NCBI RefSeq assembly: GCF_026191675.1
Contig: NZ_JAKRRY010000041.1
Location: 1-47,252 of the forward strand
Length of the DNA: 47,252 bases
Direction: 5' to 3'
DNA from: Vibrio qingdaonensis
Lineage (GTDB): Bacteria > Pseudomonadota > Gammaproteobacteria > Enterobacterales > Vibrionaceae
A program made the position numbers and the translations under genes. Shown piece by piece: positions 41,732 through 47,252 of the stretch. The number at the start of each line of letters is the position of its first letter. The stretch's first letter is position 1. Below the pieces are notes generated by a model. It saw nothing but the letters and a program-made list of their open reading frames with translations, was not told the DNA's origin and did no database searches.

Positions 41732-42268
41732 TTAGAACTTGTAGCCGACAGTTAGTGACAGTTGGTCAGTGTTCAAATTATTTACGTTATAAAAGTCATA
41801 GCGTAAATCGGTATACAAACCCATATCGATGTTCGCTCGTACGCCAAACCCACCCATCAATGATGTTTCTTTATTTGAAAATGTTTTACCATTACTACGA
41901 GTTTGTGTTTCATTGGCACGAATGAGACCGACTGCACCATAGGGCTTGATCGCCCAGCCGTCTAGCGTAAACATGTAACCAAGGTCGGTATCTATTTTGT
42001 AATTACTGCCGTCAATTTCTAGATTACCTGTTTTTCCATTATTGTTTTGGTATGAGGCGTTGATGCCCACAATGCGGTTAATGTCATAGCCATATTCAAG
42101 CTTGATACCGTCACCCCAATCAAGGCCGCTGTTATCAATAACGAGGTCTGTGTTTGAATAACCAAGCCCGACACGATGACCAGATACGTCAGTGTTGTTT
42201 GAAGCAAAAGCCGGTGCTGCGGCAGAAAAAGCGAAGAGTGCTGGAAGAATAAATTTGCTAAACGTCAT
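41732..42268 (-). CDS. Porin-like small outer-membrane protein
   Basis: A 178-residue exported barrel. The signal peptide ends at PAFA-SNN (residue 22). Eight amphipathic strands are suggested by repeats of alternating residues (RVGLGYSNTDLVID, GIKLEYGYDI, IVGINASYQN, WAIKPYGAVGLIR, SLMGGFGVRANI), and the end TVGYKF has the C-terminal Phe of outer-membrane proteins. It fits the outer-membrane beta-barrel (OmpA-type) class often found in Vibrio. No C-terminal peptidoglycan-binding domain is present. Function is unknown. The start ATG 42268 gives MTFSKFILPALFAF. Confidence 0.83.
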   Translation of the reverse strand: MTFSKFILPALFAFSAAAPAFASNNTDVSGHRVGLGYSNTDLVIDNSGLDWGDGIKLEYGYDINRIVGINASYQNNNGKTGNLEIDGSNYKIDTDLGYMFTLDGWAIKPYGAVGLIRANETQTRSNGKTFSNKETSLMGGFGVRANIDMGLYTDLRYDFYNVNNLNTDQLSLTVGYKF

Positions 42269-42383
42269 AGTCTTAGAACCTTAGTGGTGGTAGCGTCCGT
42301 TCTAATTTGTCCATGATAGTGTTCGATTATGTATTAAACGTTTAACTATCGTTTAATACTGAAAAGTTGTAGGTAGCGTGTGA

Positions 42384-42815
42384 CTAGCTTTGTGTGTCAG
42401 CGTGATCTTTTGACTCAGTCTTGTTGGATTCAGCTTCAGCAAGTTGTGCTTCTAGCTCTTTGATTCTAATCTCAGCTTCTAGCTCAGCGACCCGTTTTTC
42501 TGCGTCACTTCTATGATCTTGAGATACGCCATCCGCCAGGACTTGCGTGTCACTAGATGAGCGTGAATCATCAAGGTCTTTCATTGACCCCGCCACGCCA
42601 CCTGCCACGCCACCTGCGACTGCGCCCTTTGCGGCTAAGCCAGCGTCACCGGTGAGCGCTCCCATCGTCGCACCGAGTAAAACCCCACCTGCGGCGCCGC
42701 GATTGCGTGCTGCATTTTCGTTGTCTGAATCAAAGGCGGGTGAAGAGCATCCTGCAAGCACCATCAAGGTAGCTGTCACCATAGCGGCTTTAGTATGCTT
42801 GATTGTTAATGTCAT
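42384..42815 (-). CDS. Glycine-zipper lipoprotein
   Basis: A 143-residue lipoprotein. The signal sequence ends in the lipobox LAGC (Cys23), followed by SSPAF. A glycine-zipper stretch is clear (GAAGGVLLGATMGALTGDAGL and AVAGGVAGGVAGSM), typical of membrane-associated stress lipoproteins of the SlyB/YmgG type. The C-terminal part is a charged coiled coil (AEKRVAELEAEIRIKELEAQLAE). The start ATG 42815 follows a GAGATCGAGA site; the GTG 12 nt upstream overlaps it. It lies alone between two transcription units. Confidence 0.8.
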   Translation of the reverse strand: MTLTIKHTKAAMVTATLMVLAGCSSPAFDSDNENAARNRGAAGGVLLGATMGALTGDAGLAAKGAVAGGVAGGVAGSMKDLDDSRSSSDTQVLADGVSQDHRSDAEKRVAELEAEIRIKELEAQLAEAESNKTESKDHADTQS

Positions 42816-42991
42816 TCTCGATCTCACTCTGTGTTGTTGGGACGAGGTAAATATTACGAGATGATTCAGTCTGTGAGAATTGATTCGTTGTTATTAGTCT
42901 GATAACCAAATGGAATCAGACTAAGAATACCCATCTATTATGGTGGCTAAAGGATTCCAGTCTTATGGATGCGTATAAGACTGAGAACGAA

Positions 42992-43912
42992 TTACCAACT
43001 AGGCGTTTCAAATTCGCTTAAGAGAAAGTCTAGAAAAAGGCGAATTCGCTTGGGTTGATACTGCCGGCTGACATAGACGACATTTAAATCGCTACTGGAT
43101 GCAGAATTTGACGCGGTGAAGTTAACTCGATAGTCACTTAAAACCACCTGTAATTTATCGCTATTAATGTCCTGTTGAACATCTAATAGGGACTTTAGTG
43201 CGATGCCATAACCGTCTAATGCCCAGCGACGTATCACTTCACCATCATCAGAAAAACGACGGGGTTGAACTGCGACTGACTGATGGGCATCACCCTGGCG
43301 AAAGTGCCATCGAGTGAGTTCTTCATGGCTTCGAAATAGGGCAAGACAGTGATGGTCTGTGAGTTCCGACGGGGTAGTGGGTATGCCATGCTTGCGAAGG
43401 TATTCTGGGGATGCACAAAGAACACGTTGACTTGATGCAAGCCGTCGGGAGATGAGGCTACTGTCGGCCAGCTCGCCATAACGAATGACAATATCAACAC
43501 CAGACTCCGTGATATTGGTGAGTGTATCGTTGAGATATAAATGAGGGATGACATTTGGGTACTGTTGGCAAAATGATGTGAGTATTGGCAGAATAGCTTG
43601 CCGTCCAATATCGCTAGGGGCGGCTATTTTAAGGGTTCCTTTGACCTCATTCAAACCACTTTGAAGCAAGCTTTCCGCTTCATTTACATTATTAATAATC
43701 TCTAGACTCGACTGATAGTAGAGTGCTCCAGAATCGGTTAATGATAGATGGCGTGTGCTTCGGTTAAGTAACTTAACTCCGTATCTTTGCTCTAAGGCTT
43801 TCAATCGCGAGGTCACTGTGGCGGGAGACAAGCCCAGTTCTCGCCCCGCAGCGGCTAACCCTTTGTGTTTGACGATGCTAACGAACATTGTCATATCTGC
43901 AAACTTATCCAT
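42992..43912 (-). CDS. LysR-family transcriptional regulator
   Basis: A 306-residue LysR-type regulator with an N-terminal winged helix (MDKFADMTMFVSIVKHKGLAAAGRELGLSPATVTSRLKALE...; the recognition helix is PATVTSRLKALEQRYG) and a C-terminal ligand-binding domain (NEVKGTLKIAAPSDIG onward). The start ATG 43912 follows GGGAG at proper distance, preferred over an alternative four codons upstream. It is divergent from the MFS exporter across a 183-bp gap that is AT-rich and could hold the T-N11-A operator, suggesting control of the exporter. The inducer is unknown. Confidence 0.92.
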   Translation of the reverse strand: MDKFADMTMFVSIVKHKGLAAAGRELGLSPATVTSRLKALEQRYGVKLLNRSTRHLSLTDSGALYYQSSLEIINNVNEAESLLQSGLNEVKGTLKIAAPSDIGRQAILPILTSFCQQYPNVIPHLYLNDTLTNITESGVDIVIRYGELADSSLISRRLASSQRVLCASPEYLRKHGIPTTPSELTDHHCLALFRSHEELTRWHFRQGDAHQSVAVQPRRFSDDGEVIRRWALDGYGIALKSLLDVQQDINSDKLQVVLSDYRVNFTASNSASSSDLNVVYVSRQYQPKRIRLFLDFLLSEFETPSW

Positions 43913-44095
43913 AGTGACTCCCACTTACTGTCAATCTAACACGCTATTAGGCTTATTATTTAGTTTAACCGAATAATGAATTCGAAATTAAGGTAATTAT
44001 CAAATTAAATGGAATATATAGAATAGAGGGCATCAATTATTACCCAATTGGAGTCGTGGTATCACGTGCTCCATAGCGATGAAGAGAGTGTAAGT

Positions 44096-45274
44096 ATGAA
44101 TAACAACAAGATGCCCATGCAGGTATGGATATTGACGCTTGCGGCGTTTGCCATTGGTACTGCAGAGTTTGTGATAGCTGGCATTTTGCCGCAAATCGCT
44201 CAGTCATTGTCGATCACTGAAGGGCAGGCCGGCTATTTGATTAGTGCTTATGCATTAGCGATTGTATTTGGAGGGCCCATACTGACGATATACTTGGCTC
44301 GATTTAATAAAAAGGCGGTTCTCGCCAGTTTAATGGTGCTGTTTATCTTCGGTAACCTAATGTCTGCGTTTGCGGTTAATTACCATGTTCTTATGTGGAG
44401 CCGAGTGATCACAGGGTTAGTGCAAGGCCCTTTTTATGGCATTGGTGCTGTTGTGGCGACCAGTTTAGTGTCGGAAAAATTAGCAGGCCGTGCTGTGGGC
44501 CAGATGTTTGCAGGTCTTACGTTAGCTAACGTCCTAGGGGTACCAGGAGGCACATGGATTGGTTTGGAATTTGGTTGGCATGTTACGTTTCTAGTGGTCG
44601 CGGGTTTTGGACTCGTCGCAATGGTGTTCATTTTGTCCGGCATTCAATCAACTGGGCATGGAGAGACTAAAAGTAGCGCAATGCAATTGAAAGCCTTTAA
44701 AAACCCAATGTTGTTAATGAGCTTGGTAATTACCGTGTTTGCTTGGTCGGGTTTTATGACGTTATATGGCTATATCGCACCGATAGCTATGCACGTGACT
44801 GGATTTAGTGAAGACGCTGTAACATGGATCTTGGTTGTCGTTGGGGTGGGTCTGATTGTTGGTAATACGTTAGGTGGCCGTTCATCTGATCATAATTTAC
44901 AAAAGGCATCGATTTTTTGGGTTATAGCAATGATAGCTTCGTTAGTTTTAGTCGGGCTTGCCGTTAATAATCAGTGGCTATTTGTGGTCGCGGCTTTCGT
45001 ATTCGGTGTTGCCTCTTTTGCCAATGTACCCGCCATGCAATTACGTGTCATGAATCATGGTGGCGACGGTCAAGAGTTAGCGGCGACGGCTAATATATCC
45101 GCGTTTAACTTAGCGAATGCTTTTGGTGGTGTGTTAGGCGGTGTCGTCATCGATAGCCAAGTGGGTGCAGGCATGATCCCTTTTGCTGCTATTGTGGTTC
45201 CGGTCATCGGATTGGGATTGATTCTATTTGCAAATCGACGAGAAAATCACTTTTCCGCAGTGTCGCAAGCTTAA
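44096..45274 (+). CDS. MFS transporter of the DHA1 / AraJ-like group
   Basis: A 392-residue, 12-helix exporter. The start motif LTLAAFAIGTAEFVIAGILP and the central WSGFMTLYGYIAP are typical of the AraJ/YdhP/NepI group of proton-driven efflux proteins for sugars, purine nucleosides or drugs. The loop motif between helices 2 and 3 is degenerate (LARFNKKAVLA). The ATG 44096 (MNNNKMPMQVW) after GAGAG is preferred; upstream in-frame codons lack a ribosome site. It is likely controlled by the divergent LysR gene. The substrate is unknown. Confidence 0.9.
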   Translation: MNNNKMPMQVWILTLAAFAIGTAEFVIAGILPQIAQSLSITEGQAGYLISAYALAIVFGGPILTIYLARFNKKAVLASLMVLFIFGNLMSAFAVNYHVLMWSRVITGLVQGPFYGIGAVVATSLVSEKLAGRAVGQMFAGLTLANVLGVPGGTWIGLEFGWHVTFLVVAGFGLVAMVFILSGIQSTGHGETKSSAMQLKAFKNPMLLMSLVITVFAWSGFMTLYGYIAPIAMHVTGFSEDAVTWILVVVGVGLIVGNTLGGRSSDHNLQKASIFWVIAMIASLVLVGLAVNNQWLFVVAAFVFGVASFANVPAMQLRVMNHGGDGQELAATANISAFNLANAFGGVLGGVVIDSQVGAGMIPFAAIVVPVIGLGLILFANRRENHFSAVSQA

Positions 45275-45385
45275 TGAAAACACAACGGCATTGCATAGTG
45301 TAGACAAGGTATGACGTAGCATTACACAGACACTCCGCACTAAATGATACAGTACATGTGATTAAATAATGGACATGGAACGGCG

Positions 45386-46183
45386 ATGAAATCATTAGCA
45401 AGCTTACTCATTATCATTTCTGGCGTCACGACTGCCGCTGAATTTTCTCCGGCAAAGGAACCTGTCGATGGATGCCCAGGACCTTTCTTTGTGAAGAAAG
45501 CACGGGTGTTTGATGCTGTGACAATTTGTGCAACAAAGAATGTGACGACAACAAAGTTAGAGTATGCCGCTAACGTCACTGCACAGTGGTTAGACAATGA
45601 TCAGGATGGTAACGTCGACGAACCACGACTACTCCCGCATCTACGTCAAAACCATGCGACTTTGGTGATGTCAGATGATGGAATGACTGATCGCGCCATC
45701 GAACAGTTAGCGCCATACTTCGACACTATGGTATTACAGGACCTTGCTGCGAGTGAAACGAATCCAACTGGCGCCAGAGATGCGTCGCAGGAAGAAATTC
45801 ATCATCTGATTGCCAATGCGGGTTGGCAATCTATGTTGCCATCAGTTTTCAGTGACAAAGCGACCGTGCAAAGCAAGCTTCGACAACAATGGCAGTATGC
45901 GGAGAAGTCCGGCTACTACCGTTACGAAGATCCGACGTGCGACAACGCGTGTAAAACGACGGAGTTTTTTTATTTAGCTACCGCGGCGTATTTGGAGTCG
46001 AGTGTGGACTTAACTAGCGATGAGATGCGCTTAAAGAATCGCCAAGAACTGCAACACTCTTTACCAGACATAGTCAGTATTTTTGAATCACAGCAGTACC
46101 ATTATCCGGTGCTTCAGTGGCCGAATGGTCGATATCCTGTGTTATCGACAATACGTTATACTGGCCAAGGATTCAGAGACTAA
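45386..46183 (+). CDS. Secreted protein of unknown function with EF-hand-like loop
   Basis: A 265-residue protein with a probable N-terminal signal peptide (MKSLASLLIIISGVTTA-AEF). The mature part contains DNDQDGNVDEPRLL (about residues 70-83), a calcium-binding loop of EF-hand type with Asp at positions 1, 3 and 5, and EEIHHLIANAGWQ (about 131-143). Four Cys residues (CPGPF, ICATK, CDNAC) suggest disulfides in the periplasm or outside. I do not recognise the family and no enzyme motif is certain. The gene stands alone between the MFS gene and a GNAT gene. Confidence 0.72.
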   Translation: MKSLASLLIIISGVTTAAEFSPAKEPVDGCPGPFFVKKARVFDAVTICATKNVTTTKLEYAANVTAQWLDNDQDGNVDEPRLLPHLRQNHATLVMSDDGMTDRAIEQLAPYFDTMVLQDLAASETNPTGARDASQEEIHHLIANAGWQSMLPSVFSDKATVQSKLRQQWQYAEKSGYYRYEDPTCDNACKTTEFFYLATAAYLESSVDLTSDEMRLKNRQELQHSLPDIVSIFESQQYHYPVLQWPNGRYPVLSTIRYTGQGFRD

Positions 46184-46262
46184 GGAACTGACTTCAAACT
46201 CGTATCGATGTTAAGCTAATAACTTGCGAATTCGGCGCGTAGAATGGAAGAAGGAATAGCAT

Positions 46263-46775
46263 TTGATTAGGGAAGCAACACCAGACGATTGTGTTAATCT
46301 CGCGGTGCTATCGATTAAAGTATGGCTAACTACTTATGCGACTGACGGTATTCGTAAGGAATATTCTCAACATGTGCTTGCTACATTCAGTGAAGATTAT
46401 TTCTTGAATCTGTTGGTAAACCCAAATTACGAACTGTTGGTCAGTGAGCATGATGGTGTACTGCAAGGTTTTGTTTTGGTCAACCTAGGCTCCCGTTTTA
46501 AAAACGACAGCTATGGGTTTGAAATTGAAAAACTGTATGTCGATGACATATTTTCAGGAAAAGGTTTGGGCCGTAAGCTGTTAAAAGAAGTCGCGCTAAA
46601 GTTTGGTTCACGCTTTTGGTTATATACCTGGGTAGAGAACGCTTCGAATGGGTTCTATCAACATTTAGGTTTTTCTCGAGTAGGGCGCATCACATTAGAC
46701 TTTCATGGCTTGGTTGTCGAAAACCATGTCTACAGCTCGGTGAACGCAGCAGCACCACGTGTTAATGATATATAG
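46263..46775 (+). CDS. GNAT-family N-acetyltransferase
   Basis: A 170-residue acetyltransferase. The core fold is visible: MIREATPDDCVNL at the start, the acceptor-side strands VLVNLGSRFK and FEIEKLYVDD, then the acetyl-CoA loop FSGKGLGRKLL and WVENASNGFYQHLGFSRVG. The start is TTG 46263, supported by AAGGAATAG at 8 nt upstream; no ATG lies close by in frame. The substrate is unknown. The gene is single, followed by 345 bp of AT-rich leader for the next gene. Confidence 0.85.
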   Translation: MIREATPDDCVNLAVLSIKVWLTTYATDGIRKEYSQHVLATFSEDYFLNLLVNPNYELLVSEHDGVLQGFVLVNLGSRFKNDSYGFEIEKLYVDDIFSGKGLGRKLLKEVALKFGSRFWLYTWVENASNGFYQHLGFSRVGRITLDFHGLVVENHVYSSVNAAAPRVNDI

Positions 46776-46887
46776 CCTTGTTAGCCATCCTGTCGCTACT
46801 ATTCCCTGTACTCCTAACACCCCAGTTTATGTTTAATTAGACTTTGTCTAACGCCATAATTAATCCTAATGTTGTACAAAGGCATCG

Positions 46888-46918
46888 CATTTCTAAAGCA
46901 CATTGTGTTTTAGAAATG
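46888..46918. promoter_or_regulatory. Long inverted repeat upstream of the alcohol dehydrogenase
   Basis: CATTTCTAAAGCAC (46888-46901) and GTGTTTTAGAAATG (46905-46918) form a 14-bp stem with one G-T pair and a 3-nt loop, about 200 bp upstream of the dehydrogenase start. It could be an operator, or a terminator-like hairpin of the GNAT gene; no T-run follows. The remaining part of the 345-bp gap holds no gene. Confidence 0.5.
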
Positions 46919-46942
46919 AAACCTTGGATTTGCTGGTGCATT

Positions 46943-46964
46943 ATTATTACATAATCGTAATAAT
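46943..46964. promoter_or_regulatory. AT-rich inverted repeat, possible regulator site for the dehydrogenase
   Basis: ATTATTAC (46943-46950) and GTAATAAT (46957-46964) are perfect 8-bp arms around 6 bp. Regulators of formaldehyde-detoxifying dehydrogenases in Vibrio are often LysR-type, whose boxes are of this kind. No such gene is adjacent here. Confidence 0.4.
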
Positions 46965-47120
46965 TAATTTCAATTTGGTGGGATTATCAAAGATTGGTAA
47001 TTATCTATACTAAGCCCATCAAAACGAAACAGCGAGTGAGCACACTCTTCGTTCGCGTTATGCGGCGTCTATTTTTATCGCTCATTTTACTGTCCCGAAG
47101 TAAACAAAAAGGAAAACCCA

Positions 47121-47252
47121 ATGGCACTTGAAATTAAACCAGGTCAAACATCAATTAAATCAAAAGCTATGGTAGCTTGGGCTGCTGGCGAACCACTAAA
47201 AATGGAAGAAGTTGACGTACAACTTCCTAAAGCGGGCGAGGTACTTGTTCGT
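47121..47252 (+). CDS. Class III alcohol dehydrogenase / S-(hydroxymethyl)glutathione dehydrogenase, 5' end only
   Basis: The first 44 codons of a gene that runs off the window. The visible N terminus (MALEIKPGQTSIKSKAM, then AVAWAAGEPLKMEEVDVQLP-like sequence) is the typical start of zinc-dependent class III alcohol dehydrogenase, AdhC/FrmA, which oxidises the glutathione adduct of formaldehyde with NAD and also reduces S-nitrosoglutathione. The catalytic zinc ligands and Rossmann domain lie beyond the window. The ATG 47121 follows AAGGAAAA, an adequate ribosome site. The class is judged from the N terminus only. Confidence 0.85.
   Translation, partial: MALEIKPGQTSIKSKAMVAWAAGEPLKMEEVDVQLPKAGEVLVR

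Overview
The window reads as one piece of a Vibrio (Vibrionaceae, Gammaproteobacteria) chromosome. The protein sequences are Vibrio-like throughout (DUF2913, HrpA, RsuA, RadD, L25). The block rplY - radD - rsuA - bcr keeps an order known from E. coli, with a two-component system and a small periplasmic protein inserted between rplY and radD, the arrangement I recall from V. cholerae VC1635-VC1640. No insertion sequence, prophage, integron, rRNA, intact tRNA or CRISPR array was seen. The window ends inside a class III alcohol dehydrogenase gene.

Layout. 1-4266: a zinc-limitation operon behind a 38-bp perfect palindrome, encoding two COG0523 GTPases, a DUF1826 protein, a Fur-family (Zur-type) repressor and a gamma-carbonic anhydrase. 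4352-6393 (minus): short methionine synthase MesD with its DUF1852 partner MesX. 6725-9895: a TauE/SafE permease, an NCS2 purine permease behind a PurR-like box, and a GNAT acetyltransferase. 10120-11298: a second tryptophanyl-tRNA synthetase preceded by a 17-residue leader peptide with tandem Trp codons and competing RNA hairpins. 11593-13080: a VOC protein, about 700 bp without a confident gene, and rplY. 13248-20470: the two-component system with a PepSY protein, radD, rsuA, bcr and a DUF2913 gene. 20654-23572: a Crp/Fnr regulator facing a FadL-type porin across a strong inverted repeat, then another outer-membrane protein. 23657-29026 (minus): a chaperone operon of a membrane-anchored DUF2760 protein and two Hsp70-type ATPases. 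29375-34606: a CHASE-GGDEF diguanylate cyclase, a DEDDh exonuclease, a TerB-like protein, a PhoD-like phosphatase and a small acidic partner. 34870-42815: an unusually long MipA/OmpV-like protein, hrpA, and several small outer-membrane proteins and lipoproteins. 42992-47252: a LysR regulator facing an MFS exporter, a secreted protein of unknown function, a second GNAT, and the start of the class III alcohol dehydrogenase.

How the parts work together. The first operon would let the cell respond to zinc starvation and repress itself through its own regulator. MesD and MesX form a methionine-synthesis unit. The Trp leader would raise the auxiliary TrpRS when charged tRNA-Trp is scarce or the main enzyme is inhibited. 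The two Hsp70s and DUF2760 look like a single membrane-associated chaperone machine. The most notable candidates for under-described biology are the Trp attenuator-trpS2 unit and the DUF2760-Hsp70-Hsp70 operon. Family names rest on motif recognition and memory; no database search was run.
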